Below are positions 35,861-45,560 of a stretch of 64,000 nt of DNA, piece after piece. Under the pieces are notes generated by a model. That model had not been told where the DNA came from. It ran no database searches and saw only the letters and a list, made by a program, of their open reading frames with translations. Position numbers and translations under genes: made by a program. The first letter of the stretch is position 1. The number at the start of each line of letters is the position of its first letter. Source of the stretch: Mycoavidus cysteinexigens_B (GTDB lineage Bacteria > Pseudomonadota > Gammaproteobacteria > Burkholderiales > Burkholderiaceae); NCBI GenBank assembly GCA_031963465.1, contig JASSUG010000007.1, forward strand, positions 1 through 64,000, read 5' to 3'.

Positions 35861-37605
35861 CCGTTCTCGGCATCGCTTATCCCAACACACAGGAGCTTTT
35901 AACCGCAAATCGGGACTGGGTTTTAATCCATGATAAAAGCGGCCAGCTAGCGGGTGCATTATGGCAAGAGGCAGATGAGCGTCATAGTACGCGCGCCCGG
36001 TGTCGCGAAGGGGCAACGTATTCTTATTGCTTTTATGGACAAGCGTTTTCAAAGCAAGACAATACTGAAATTAATGAAAGTGACTTACGTGAAATTGCCT
36101 TAAAAGGCCCCGCTTTATTAACCGCCAAATTTTGGGGGGCATATTTATTTGTCTGCTTTGATAAGGTGGCCAAAAAATTTATTTGCTGTTGTGACCCAAG
36201 TAATCAGTGGCCAGTCTATTGGTCATGGTCTGAGCGTCACGGGCTACTGTTTTCAGACACCATTGCCTGTTTGCATCAGGCGCTTACAGAAGCGGGCGAA
36301 CGCCCGGGATGGAATCCATCGTTCTTTACCACTTGGTTACGCACCGGCTCGGTACAAAGTGGTGAGATGCCATTTGATCGTATTTCAGAACTGCCGGCAG
36401 GGTGTGCGATTTTCTATACGCATGGAGGCAAGCCAGAGATGTCGCCGGTTTGGGATCCGCTCATGCGTTCTACCTATGGGCCCCTCTCTCAAAATCCATA
36501 CGATATTTTAAAAAATTACCTGAGTTTGCATCTATCTGACGACGATCGGCCGGTCTTAGAGCTTTCAGGCGGCTTAGAGTCGAGTTCCGTGTTGCTGGCT
36601 TTGCGGGCGCTAGCCCCTGCTACGCAACGGCTTTCTTGCGCCCATTATTACAACTCCAAAATTGGCTCGTCCAATGAGCTTGAGCATGCGCGCCGCGTGG
36701 CTCACAGCACGGGCGCCCACCTTTACGAAATCGATAACCCAGTGCTGTCATTCGCTCCAACCACGCACATCCCGCGCGTCGCGAAGCCGCATCTGCGCTA
36801 TTGCTTGCTCGCCTTTCATCAGCATTTTGCCAACGCGCTCGACGAGCGTGAAAACAGCATGTTAATTAGCGGACATGGCGGCGATGCCCTTTTTCTCGCG
36901 CCCCCGCCTTTCGGTGTATTGGCCGATGCAGTGCTCACCTTACGCTGGCGGCAGTTGTTTCGGATGGCAATGGATTTAGCATTAATCCGCCGAACATCGC
37001 TGGCCCAAATTATGTGGCATGCAACCCAGTCTTTATTTTCTCCAAATCCGGCTAAAGGACTTAAGAGCACGTTTGGGCTACTGTCTGACGCGGCGCAACT
37101 AGAGCCACTCGATGGCTGGTCCCATTTACATCCATTTATTCAGCAGACCAAGGTTCGCCTGCCTGGCAAGTTATACCAGTTGTTCCTGGCATACTTGTCG
37201 CTAGACGATGTCAGAACCCCCGCCCATCCCTTCAAAAGCGGCACGCATTATCCATTTCTTTGTCAGCCAATGGTGGAATTCGCGTTGTCGGTACCCAGCT
37301 ATCGTCACTTTGAGGGGGCCCATAATCGCATTCTCCTCAGAAAATCCGTCTCCGCCGCGACTCATTATCCGCACCTCTGGCGGCGTAATAAAGGCGAAAC
37401 ATCCGGCATCAATTTGCTCGGCATACGCCAACATAAAGACCACGTGATGGCACACTGCCTTGAGGGTTACCTAGCCAAGGAAGGCTATCTTGACCCAATT
37501 CGAACCCGCACGGCAATCCAGGAGAGCAGCAAAGGTCGTAATGGCTATTTCATGGACCTGCTTCAGGTTTATGCCGCTGAACTCTTTATTCAAGGATGGC
37601 AGTAG
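35857..37605 (+). CDS. Lasso-peptide macrolactam synthetase (C), asparagine-synthetase-like
   Basis: 582 residues from the ATG at 35857 (MTVLGIAYPN); an upstream frame from a TTG at 35749 lies in the hairpin and is unlikely. N-terminal glutaminase-like fold without the catalytic Cys at position 2, then the ATP-pyrophosphatase domain with the PP-loop variant SGGLESSS (237-244) and SGHGGDALF. In lasso pathways this enzyme adenylates the side-chain carboxylate of the ring Asp/Glu and joins it to the freed core Gly1. Downstream the exporter gene starts 7 bp after its stop. The B protease that should free the core amine is not encoded nearby. Confidence 0.88.
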   Translation: MTVLGIAYPNTQELLTANRDWVLIHDKSGQLAGALWQEADERHSTRARCREGATYSYCFYGQAFSKQDNTEINESDLREIALKGPALLTAKFWGAYLFVCFDKVAKKFICCCDPSNQWPVYWSWSERHGLLFSDTIACLHQALTEAGERPGWNPSFFTTWLRTGSVQSGEMPFDRISELPAGCAIFYTHGGKPEMSPVWDPLMRSTYGPLSQNPYDILKNYLSLHLSDDDRPVLELSGGLESSSVLLALRALAPATQRLSCAHYYNSKIGSSNELEHARRVAHSTGAHLYEIDNPVLSFAPTTHIPRVAKPHLRYCLLAFHQHFANALDERENSMLISGHGGDALFLAPPPFGVLADAVLTLRWRQLFRMAMDLALIRRTSLAQIMWHATQSLFSPNPAKGLKSTFGLLSDAAQLEPLDGWSHLHPFIQQTKVRLPGKLYQLFLAYLSLDDVRTPAHPFKSGTHYPFLCQPMVEFALSVPSYRHFEGAHNRILLRKSVSAATHYPHLWRRNKGETSGINLLGIRQHKDHVMAHCLEGYLAKEGYLDPIRTRTAIQESSKGRNGYFMDLLQVYAAELFIQGWQ

Positions 37606-37612
37606 CTAGCCG

Positions 37613-39409
37613 GTGAGAGCACTAAAAATATCCAAAACTTTCAAAACGCTTGGTTTTCTACTGAGTTGCTTATGGGCAAATGAGCGCTATGCGCGTGTGC
37701 AAGTTGCTGCCGCCATTGCCTGTACAGCTTGTGTAATTGGCCTGAGCGTCGTGACACCCATGCTCCTCAAATGGCTGATTGACAGTTTTTCTAGGGTATC
37801 GACCTCATCCATCACCGCCTATATGCTATGCGTAGCTTACGGCTGTGCGTGGTTCCTGTCGCAGGCTTTACGACGCGGCGAGCAATATCTGGCGATTACC
37901 ATCAACGAGCGCATCAAGCGATTCATCAGCCTAAACTATGTCAGCCAGGTATTCGATCGTTCTGCTGCGGCGCTCAATGATCAGCAAAGCGGTGCTGCCG
38001 CGAGTGAAGTCAGCCGAGCGCAAGACAGTGTAATGCGCGCACTGTTCGGAATTTTCTGGAATATCGCGCCACTTTGCGTTGCCATCGGCTTGGCCTGCAT
38101 GGTTGTGTTTTCGCTGTTTGGCGCGGTCTATGCTGCGGTGCTCATCGGCTTTTTAGCTGCTTATCTGTATTCCACCATGCTCACAGTTGCGCACTGTACG
38201 CCATTGCAGCGCAAGAAAAATTGGGTATCGGATCGTGCTTCGGCCTGCTTGATTGATACCCTGACGCATGCAGATACCATCAAAGCCTTTGCCAATGAAG
38301 CCAGCGAATTGGCACAGCTTGAAGGCGCTTTCAGAGCTCGCGAACAAGCCAGCATCCAGATCACACGCCACATGGAAGTGCTCGGCGCGCTCCAGTTATT
38401 CATTGTTGGCATCGGCCTCACCACGCTGACCTCTCTGGCGTGCCGCGATATCCTCGCGCACCGGCTGACGGTAGGCGACTTCGTACTTTTAAATAGTTAC
38501 CTATTGCAATTTACGCTGCCGTTGAGCACGTTCGGTTATGTCATCCGTGAAGCTCGGCTGGGCTTGTTTAATCTCGAAGAACTACTGGCCAAAATCGATA
38601 CTCGATGGTTTTTCAAGCCCGCCAGCCGTACGCTTTTTGAACAAGCGCCATCGATCGAATTCAAGCAAGCTGATTTTAGCCATGTGCCGGGCAAATATAT
38701 TTTACGAGAGGCTAGTTTTTCAATTCCAGCGGGTGCATTTTGTGCGCTTGTCGGCCCGACCGGGGTCGGCAAATCTACTTTGATGAAGCTGCTGTTGCGT
38801 TTGTATTCGCTCGATAGCGGTACGATTCTGATCAATGGTCAACCGATTGAATCGTTTTCCGAACAAGTGCTGCGCCAGTCGATCAGCTATGCGACTCAAG
38901 ACGCGCATTTGCTAGATCGTTCGCTGCGTGAAAATATCTGTTTTGCTTGCCCGCAGGCAGCGGATACAGAAATTGCGCGGGCCATCAGCACCGCCGCACT
39001 CACACCGGTTGTCGCTGCTGCCAGCGCTGGGCTTGAAACGCCGATTGGCGAACGCGGCAACAAACTATCCGGTGGCGAACAGCAGCGCGTAGCGCTCGCC
39101 CGCGCACTGTTGCGACCCAGCCATCTACTTCTTCTAGACGAGCCGACAGCGGCGCTCGACGCGCAAACTGAGGCGACGATTTTCAAGAATTTGCATGAAG
39201 AGTATCGACACACCACTCGACTGATCATCGCACATCGGCTTCCAGCCATTCAGCATGCGGATTTAATTCTAGTATTAAAAGACGGCACTATCGCTGAGCA
39301 AGGTACCCATCGCAGTCTGTTGGCGCAAGACGGTATTTATGCCAACCTCTGGCATAAGCAGGTTGGGTCTGATGTCATTGAACAGCGTCAAGTCAGCGCA
39401 GCTTTTTGA
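37613..39409 (+). CDS. Lasso-peptide ABC exporter (D)
   Basis: 598 residues with a GTG start. An N-terminal domain of six membrane spans is fused to one nucleotide-binding domain: Walker A GPTGVGKST, LSGGEQQRVALARAL, LLLLDEPTAALD and the switch His in IIAHRL. This half-transporter layout matches McjD-type exporters, which dimerise, export the mature lasso peptide and give self-immunity. No N-terminal C39 peptidase is present, so it does not supply the missing leader protease. Position right after C supports the assignment. Confidence 0.88.
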   Translation: MRALKISKTFKTLGFLLSCLWANERYARVQVAAAIACTACVIGLSVVTPMLLKWLIDSFSRVSTSSITAYMLCVAYGCAWFLSQALRRGEQYLAITINERIKRFISLNYVSQVFDRSAAALNDQQSGAAASEVSRAQDSVMRALFGIFWNIAPLCVAIGLACMVVFSLFGAVYAAVLIGFLAAYLYSTMLTVAHCTPLQRKKNWVSDRASACLIDTLTHADTIKAFANEASELAQLEGAFRAREQASIQITRHMEVLGALQLFIVGIGLTTLTSLACRDILAHRLTVGDFVLLNSYLLQFTLPLSTFGYVIREARLGLFNLEELLAKIDTRWFFKPASRTLFEQAPSIEFKQADFSHVPGKYILREASFSIPAGAFCALVGPTGVGKSTLMKLLLRLYSLDSGTILINGQPIESFSEQVLRQSISYATQDAHLLDRSLRENICFACPQAADTEIARAISTAALTPVVAAASAGLETPIGERGNKLSGGEQQRVALARALLRPSHLLLLDEPTAALDAQTEATIFKNLHEEYRHTTRLIIAHRLPAIQHADLILVLKDGTIAEQGTHRSLLAQDGIYANLWHKQVGSDVIEQRQVSAAF

Positions 39410-39417
39410 GTCTGTCG

Positions 39418-39507
39418 TTGAATCTGCTCGCTTCGACTTTGGGTTATGTCAGTCCGATGACGGTTGAAAAAGAATGGCTTGCCACTCAGATTACGCTGTC
39501 GGCATAA
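39418..39507 (+). pseudogene. IS3-family transposase C-terminal remnant
   Basis: The frame gives STLGYVSPMTVEKEWLATQ, the C-terminal end of IS3-type OrfB transposases (consensus HSTLGY-SP--FE--W). It is cut off upstream at the end of the exporter gene and stops at 39507. Only about 30 codons survive. Confidence 0.7.
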
Positions 39508-39620
39508 TCCGTTGGGCTAAGGGGTACGCTAAACAGTGGCAAGGTCAAAGACCCGTAGGCCTTTATTGTATAGGCCTTTTAATTTTTTTAAGAGGGTTGA
39601 TTGTTACTACTTTATGTAAT

Positions 39621-39640
39621 TGGCGGAGTGGACGGGACTC
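39621..39640 (-). repeat. 20-bp copy of the tRNA-Asp 3' end (candidate att site)
   Basis: TGGCGGAGTGGACGGGACTC is identical to 46360-46379, the 3' end of tRNA-Asp. Similarity continues weakly into the flank: both copies are preceded by ...ATGTAAT and by a GGCTTTT/GGCCTTTT hairpin. The rest of the tRNA is absent. The position and orientation fit the far end of an element integrated at the tRNA 3' end. Confidence 0.8.
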
Positions 39641-40210
39641 ACACATTCAGTATTTATATAGCTATATCAGGCATATTAATTAAGATGCCTACGAAAATAC
39701 CTACAGTGATAGTTTAGCGGCAGTGGTTACTGCGCAAAAAAAATATCAGAAATTTCTTAATCTGTTGCGCTCTAAAATTACGCCCGCCTCTCTTTTCTAG
39801 CGTCCATGACGACTGGAATCACAATCCGGACATGAAAAGGCATTTTTTCCTGATAAATCAACGGACTATAAAAAATAGCTGTCAATAGTTTGGTTAAAGT
39901 CCACCTAGTCTTTATAAGACTTCGCGAGATTCCGTTGACAAAAATTTGCTTGTTTTTCTTTTCTTCATAATGTTATGTTTATCCCTTGGTCAGAACCAAA
40001 GAACTAGGGATTAAGGCGAGATAGATATTATCCATTTAAGATAAAATTATCTCGATTCGCTTTATGTAAAATTCAATAATCCCGTAGCGAAAGCGTCTCA
40101 CGGCGTTTTCGCTACGCTCTTGTCAAACCCCACTTTTTTATACCAGCGTCTCGATTTCAACATCACCCGGGCCTCGCCGATCACCGGGGCTCACTGGTAA
40201 GCTCCATGCC
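39641..40210. other. AT-rich gap with hairpins, no gene
   Basis: No ORF of interest. It holds an inverted repeat CGAGATA...TATCTCG around 40019-40055 and the strong stem at 40083-40116. It separates the tRNA fragment from the 3' end of the NACHT/WD40 gene. Confidence 0.6.
40083..40116 (-). terminator. Hairpin downstream of the NACHT-WD40 gene
   Basis: CGTAGCGAAA (40083-40092) pairs with TTTCGCTACG (40107-40116), with three further inner pairs. Read on the minus strand it follows the stop of the gene at 40211 by about 95 nt and is trailed by an A/T-rich tract. Likely transcription terminator. Confidence 0.6.
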
Positions 40211-43200
40211 CTATGAATTCAGCTCAGGATCAGCCGCTTCCAATTTCCCTCTAGTCGATTCTAGCTTCCATTTCGACACCGCCGAGGCTTGGCTCAGAAC
40301 TTTTTTGCCTACCTTACGCAGCGATAACGGCTCTCCAACCGCACCTCGCTGCTTCAAAAGCTTCTCGTTTACATCGCTTAACCTTCGCACCCCTTCCAAT
40401 AACGTATCCTTCACTATCAGGACTTCATGCCCCGTACTCCAGCACAGTTTCACCTTATAACCTTCTGCGTCTTTTGTGAGCTCCCACTGACGCACCGACT
40501 TGTCAGAACTGCCACTCACTAAATACTGCCTGTTACCCGTCGCTTTCCAGGCTACGCTAGAGACCGGCCCGGTAAAATCTTGAATCACTCTCAGACACTC
40601 ACCCGAAGCGACCTCCCACAGACGCACCGTATTGTCAAAACTCCCCGAGGCGATCTGCGAACCGCTCGGCGAATACACCACGCTAGTAACATAGGAGGTA
40701 TGTCCTTCTAAGGTGTACCCAGCCGCTCCGCTTTCCGCGTCCCACAGACGCACCGTCTTGTCATAACTCCCCGAGGCGATCTGCGTTCCGCTCGGCGAAT
40801 ACACCACGCTCCAAACAAAGGAGGTATGTCCTTCTAAGGTGTACCCAGCCACGCCGCTTTGCGCGTCCCACAGACGCACCGTAGTGTCATCACTCCCCGA
40901 GGCGATCTGCGTTCCGCTCGGCGAATACACCACGCTAATAACACCGCGGGTATGTCCGCGTAAGGTGTGACCCACCGCTCCGCTTTCCGCGTCCCACAGA
41001 CGCACCGTATGGTCCCTACTGCCCGAGGCCAGCTGCGCTCCGCTCGGCGAATACACCACGCTAGTAACATGGGAGGTATGTCCTTCTAAGGTGTGACCCG
41101 CCGCTCCGCTTTCCGCGTCCCACAGACGCACCGTACAGTCACCACTCCCCGAGGCGATCTGCAAACCGCTCGGCGAATACACCACGCTCAAAACATAGTC
41201 TGTATGTCCGCGTAAGGTGTGACCAGCCGCTCCGCTTTCCGCGTCCCACAGACGCACCGTACAGTCACCACTCCCCGAGGCGATCTGCAAACCGCTCGGC
41301 GAATACACCACGCTACTAACAGAGTAGGTATGTCCTTCTAAGGTGTGACCAGCCGCTCCGCTTTGCGCGTCCCACAGACGCACCGTATTGTCCAAACTCC
41401 CCGAGGCGATCTGCGAACCGCTCGGCGAATACACCACGCTCTGAACAGAGTGGGTATGTCCTTCTAAGGTGTGCACAGCCGCTCCGCTTTCCGCGTCCCA
41501 CAGACGCACCGTCTTGTCAGAACTCCCCGAGGCGATCTGCGAACCGCTCGGCGAATACACTACGCTCCTAATAGAGTCGGTATGTCCTTCTAAGGTGTGA
41601 CCCGCCGCTCCGCTTTGCGCGTCCCACAGACGCACCGTATTGTCAGAACCCCCCGAGGCGATCTGTGAACCGCTCGGCGAATACACCACGCTCCAAACAA
41701 AGGATGTATGTCCTTCTAAGGTGTGCTCAGCCGCTCCGCTTTCCGCGTCCCACAGACGCACCGTATGGTCAGAACTCCCCGAGGCGATCTGCCAACCGCT
41801 CGGCGAATACACCACGCTATAAACCCAGGAGGTATGTCCTTCTAAGGTGTGCTCAGCCGCTCCGCTTTCCGCGTCCCACAGACGCACCGTATGGTCAGAA
41901 CTCCCCGAGGCGATCTGCAAACCGCTCGGCGAATACACCACGCTATTAACACCGTAGGTATGTCCTTCTAAGGTGTGACCAGCCGCTCCGCTTTGCGCGT
42001 CCCACAGACGCACCGTACAGTCACCACCCGAGGCCAACTGCGCTCCGCTCGGCGAATACACCACGCTATTAACAGAGCCGGTATGTCCTTCTAAAGTGTA
42101 GGTTTTTTCCCAATCCGAAGTCGAATATACACTGATCGTGCCGTTCCCAAGGCCTACCGCGCAGCTTTTTCCATCCGGCGAATAGGCACAGGAATAAACC
42201 AAGCTCAAGCTCTTTTCCTGCAAATAAGGCCATTCGCCAAACTGCACCCCGGCCATCTGCGCGCCGCTTAAATTGGCCTGGCGTAGCCAACTCGTGCGAA
42301 GCGTCGCCTTTCTTAAATCCGACCCTTGCAGCTGCGCTGAATCAAATACCCCAAAACTCAGATCGGCCCCAGGTATCTGGATGCCTTTTAAATCCGCACC
42401 ATTAAACTGTACTCCCGCTCTGACCAAAATCGTCATTGCATTCGCCGCCGTTTGGCGTACGCTTTTATCGGCTTTCGAGCGCTCTATAATCGCTAACAGC
42501 TGTTTCTTAAACGTTGACTCTTGCTGAATGCGATCAGTCAACAATCGCACAACCCCCAGATCCCCAATCCAATGCTCTGGGGTTAACGATAAATCTCGCT
42601 GCGTTTTGGGAGGCAAAACAGCGCGCTCTTCAAAACTATAGACTGAAGCAGCGCTACCTCGACGCTGGCGGGTGCTTACATCCATACACCCATCGAACGA
42701 ATCGAAGAGCGAGCGGGCTACAAAATATTCCAGCAGCGATTTATGGATAAAACGGTATTCAGTGCCACTTCGGATCAACGGCCACGCTTCCCGCAGCAGT
42801 TGACTTTCTTCTTCTCGACCGAAAAAAGCATCCTTCCAACTCCCCTTGTCTTTACGCAATGAATACTTAACAACCGGTTTACCTGCATTCTCTGTATACA
42901 AATGCACCGCTAACTCTTGCGCAAACGCGATACCGTGCTCAGCAAAGTCATCATCGGACAATTCTCTAAAGATATCTCTTTTGGTTCCCGTTAACTCTTG
43001 TGTGCTTAAGCGCTGCTGGTTGCGCTCGAACCATTGTCTAACGAACTGATCATACAGGTCCATCCGTAACTGGATCGCAGATACCGCTTTCCCCTTTTTT
43101 TCGACGTACGGCAACGCTTCTAGCACCACCCGCAGCAAAAATGGGTTGCGAATCAAGTCTTTTAAATTAGATTGGTTGGAGAAGGCGTCTTGGTAGGCTT

Positions 43201-45301
43201 GCGCCGTCCACCCCGTTGGGTTGTGCGCCACATATTTTTTTAGATATTGATCACTCTCCTCTTCTGAAAACGGTTCGACCATGACTTCTTGAAACAACTC
43301 GTCTTTGTCCTTCTTAATCGGATCCGGTTGAAAACGGTTTTGATAGTCCTGGCCCAGATATTCGCTGCGACAACTGATCACCATCTGACCCTGCCAGCCT
43401 TCAGATTGGTTGAGGGAATTGCTCACATACAGATTCTGCGTCTGACGTATCTCATCATAACCGTCTAAAATAAAGATAAACCTTTGGTTTTCTTTTTTTA
43501 ATTTCTGAATTTGTAATTCTGACAGGCCACTTTTCTTTAACGCTTTGGCAATCAGATCGTGCTCAGGCTTATCAATGCTCGGCAGAGAAATAAACAGCGG
43601 GATTGCATCGTCTTCTTTTTTATGGTCCCATAAGTGCTTTTCTAGCCGGCGATTGAAGGTGGTTTTGCCCGCCCCAGAGTCTCCCGTCAACAGGATCACT
43701 TTTTTATCTTTTAAAAACGCTTGAACTTGGGGTAAGAGCTCAAAGGTTTTGCTCTCCCCATTAATATCCGCTCGGCAGCGCGGTTCGACATAAAGCTTTA
43801 GGGTCTCTTGAAACGCCTCATTTTGCGTTAAGGCTAGCGCATACTGTTCCTTCAGCGTGGCCCTAGGGTCGGCACGGAACACCTGTAACTGTTCATGTTC
43901 TTGCTGCACGGTGGAGGCAAGCTGCTTGTGTAGCGTTGTCCGTATATCGTCGAAGATACCGTCTAAGAGCTCCGCAAATTCTAGCTTGCCAAAATTTGCA
44001 TCACTCTTTAAACGAGATATAACGTTGCTGTGCCCCGTCCAAAACTTGTCCAGAAAGGTTTTCGCTTCATTGCTGCCCGCTAGCAGCCGCTCGATCACCT
44101 TAAACAGCACACCATGTGAACCTTGGTTCAGATAGACTTCTTCTCCCTTTTGTGCTTGCCAATCAAAGCGCAGAGGATCTTCCATCCGCACCGTCGTCGA
44201 TCTAATAAAATCCTTCAGGCAGTAGTCATAGCTATTGGGCGTTAACGAAACCGGGATAATCCCGTGCTGGCCTTCGCGATACTTTGCGCGAATTTCCAAA
44301 AAGGCCATTTCCGTCAATACATGATGGAAGTCCGCCCTATATTTTTCCTCTTCGGAAAATTTTTTGACCACCTCACGTAACGCTGGAGTACCCTTTTGTG
44401 TGCTGTCTTGGCGGTAAGCTTCTCGATCTTTTTCATAGGCTACTTTAAGCTCATCGCAAAACTCTTTATAGGACCGTCCTTTTAGGTAGCTTCCTAAGAC
44501 ATCAGAACAACACACAATCACCTTATCCACCGGTTTAACATCCGCTCGCAACTGATGAGGCAGCAAGCAGAGCTGATTGGTTAAGATGTCTTCTAGCTTC
44601 CCATCCTCTTTCAGATTTTCATCCGAATTTGCATACGCTTGCCCTATCGGCGTTTGATCCGAATAGAGCGTCACCCCTCGGATTTTTGATAAATTATTGA
44701 TTAAATATTTAGACGTCGAGGCCTTCGCTTCTCCGTGCGCTGCATTGTCATGGGCATACACTAGAAACAGGCTGGGTTTCTTCGACACCTCTAAAGAACT
44801 CAGCGTCAACAGCGCCTTTTTAAACAGATAATCCACCAGATCGCTTTTTTCTTGGGCAGAGGTAACCGGCTGCTGCAAAGGCACTAAGGCTGGCAGTAAA
44901 GCCGGTGCATTTGAGTGAGTGCTATGTCCTGATGGAGGGGCTTGCAAAGCTTCCACGCGTTGCTTGGCTCCATCGTGCCCCCATGTGTCAGCCTTACAAT
45001 AGCTGACCCTTGCTTTGGAAAATAAATTTAAACCTTCTAACACTTCCCCACGTTCGAAATAAGCATCGGCCATCATCGCTCGCAATGTCTCATCTGCTAG
45101 TGTGTGGGGATATTGCGCTTTCCTCAAGGCCTCTTTTACGCTCCCAAGCGACTTCAGCGTTTCTTTCAATTGATCGTATAGCGTCAGCGCTGCATCCAAG
45201 TGTCCATTTTCCTTTTCAGTGCGAGCTTGACCTAAATAAAGTTCACCGAGGTTCCGCGTGAGGGTTTCTGTTAACGCCGAATGAGATATATTTCCTAACA
45301 T
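40211..45301 (-). CDS. STAND NTPase: TPR / SEFIR-TIR-like / NACHT / pentapeptide / WD40 protein
   Basis: 1696 residues. N-terminus (about 1-110) looks like TPR helices. About 175-400 starts SLFLVYAHDN and includes IIPVSL, resembling a SEFIR/TIR domain. NACHT NTPase: Walker A GDSGAGKTT near 540 and Walker B FIFILDGYDEI near 615. Two short pentapeptide runs (ADLSF, ANLSG type) near 965-1015 precede 14 WD40 repeats (about 1035-1620), enough for two seven-bladed propellers. This is the layout of NLR-like sensors: N-terminal effector domain, nucleotide switch, repeat ligand-binding region. Bacterial STAND proteins of this kind serve in phage defence (Avs, bNACHT); fungal NWD proteins control incompatibility. 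The role here is inference. It lies in the tRNA-Asp-bounded island. Confidence 0.88.
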   Translation of the reverse strand: MLGNISHSALTETLTRNLGELYLGQARTEKENGHLDAALTLYDQLKETLKSLGSVKEALRKAQYPHTLADETLRAMMADAYFERGEVLEGLNLFSKARVSYCKADTWGHDGAKQRVEALQAPPSGHSTHSNAPALLPALVPLQQPVTSAQEKSDLVDYLFKKALLTLSSLEVSKKPSLFLVYAHDNAAHGEAKASTSKYLINNLSKIRGVTLYSDQTPIGQAYANSDENLKEDGKLEDILTNQLCLLPHQLRADVKPVDKVIVCCSDVLGSYLKGRSYKEFCDELKVAYEKDREAYRQDSTQKGTPALREVVKKFSEEEKYRADFHHVLTEMAFLEIRAKYREGQHGIIPVSLTPNSYDYCLKDFIRSTTVRMEDPLRFDWQAQKGEEVYLNQGSHGVLFKVIERLLAGSNEAKTFLDKFWTGHSNVISRLKSDANFGKLEFAELLDGIFDDIRTTLHKQLASTVQQEHEQLQVFRADPRATLKEQYALALTQNEAFQETLKLYVEPRCRADINGESKTFELLPQVQAFLKDKKVILLTGDSGAGKTTFNRRLEKHLWDHKKEDDAIPLFISLPSIDKPEHDLIAKALKKSGLSELQIQKLKKENQRFIFILDGYDEIRQTQNLYVSNSLNQSEGWQGQMVISCRSEYLGQDYQNRFQPDPIKKDKDELFQEVMVEPFSEEESDQYLKKYVAHNPTGWTAQAYQDAFSNQSNLKDLIRNPFLLRVVLEALPYVEKKGKAVSAIQLRMDLYDQFVRQWFERNQQRLSTQELTGTKRDIFRELSDDDFAEHGIAFAQELAVHLYTENAGKPVVKYSLRKDKGSWKDAFFGREEESQLLREAWPLIRSGTEYRFIHKSLLEYFVARSLFDSFDGCMDVSTRQRRGSAASVYSFEERAVLPPKTQRDLSLTPEHWIGDLGVVRLLTDRIQQESTFKKQLLAIIERSKADKSVRQTAANAMTILVRAGVQFNGADLKGIQIPGADLSFGVFDSAQLQGSDLRKATLRTSWLRQANLSGAQMAGVQFGEWPYLQEKSLSLVYSCAYSPDGKSCAVGLGNGTISVYSTSDWEKTYTLEGHTGSVNSVVYSPSGAQLASGGDCTVRLWDAQSGAAGHTLEGHTYGVNSVVYSPSGLQIASGSSDHTVRLWDAESGAAEHTLEGHTSWVYSVVYSPSGWQIASGSSDHTVRLWDAESGAAEHTLEGHTSFVWSVVYSPSGSQIASGGSDNTVRLWDAQSGAAGHTLEGHTDSIRSVVYSPSGSQIASGSSDKTVRLWDAESGAAVHTLEGHTHSVQSVVYSPSGSQIASGSLDNTVRLWDAQSGAAGHTLEGHTYSVSSVVYSPSGLQIASGSGDCTVRLWDAESGAAGHTLRGHTDYVLSVVYSPSGLQIASGSGDCTVRLWDAESGAAGHTLEGHTSHVTSVVYSPSGAQLASGSRDHTVRLWDAESGAVGHTLRGHTRGVISVVYSPSGTQIASGSDDTTVRLWDAQSGVAGYTLEGHTSFVWSVVYSPSGTQIASGSYDKTVRLWDAESGAAGYTLEGHTSYVTSVVYSPSGSQIASGSFDNTVRLWEVASGECLRVIQDFTGPVSSVAWKATGNRQYLVSGSSDKSVRQWELTKDAEGYKVKLCWSTGHEVLIVKDTLLEGVRRLSDVNEKLLKQRGAVGEPLSLRKVGKKVLSQASAVSKWKLESTRGKLEAADPELNS
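40440..42200 (-). repeat. 14 tandem WD40 repeats of 126 bp
   Basis: The unit is 42 codons. Most copies share VVYSPSG-QIASGS-D-TVRLWDA-SGAA-HTL-GHT almost unchanged, so the DNA is nearly identical from unit to unit. Variation is concentrated in the two residues after GHT plus the next one, the residue before QIASG, and the residues around D-x-TV. The first unit and the last two are diverged, as expected for array ends. Confidence 0.92.
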
Positions 45302-45560
45302 GTTTGTTCTCTATTTTCTTTGGTTCGTATTGATTAGATTAAATCGGCGCTACTTTAGTGCGTACCGCTAGTGCGATTTTGCCGCCACTCACTATCGATA
45401 AAGTTTATGCAAAAGCTAGCTTGCAGCTGATTTGGGCCGAACATATCGATCTGATGCAAAAAGTCTGAATGGATACTAACGGCACCGTGGTTGAAAAACA
45501 AGAAAAATGTTTTTCGTTGGCTAAAGAAGCGTTTTTAGTATGACGCGTACAAAAAAATGA

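Noticed and set aside
39474..39683. 69-codon plus-strand ORF after the lasso exporter
   Set aside because: It runs through the transposase scrap in the wrong frame and over the tRNA-Asp fragment; no RBS and no family.
39935..39971. TTGACA followed by CATAAT as a promoter
   Set aside because: The spacing is about 25 bp, too long for a sigma70 promoter, and no gene follows on that strand.
40440..42200. The 126-bp tandem repeats as a CRISPR array or non-coding satellite
   Set aside because: Units keep one open frame and encode WD40 repeats; there are no short spacers.
45361..45540. Short coding-like frames upstream of the NACHT gene (for example ending AEHIDLMQKV)
   Set aside because: Too short, no start or RBS and no family match; perhaps phage debris but not supportable.
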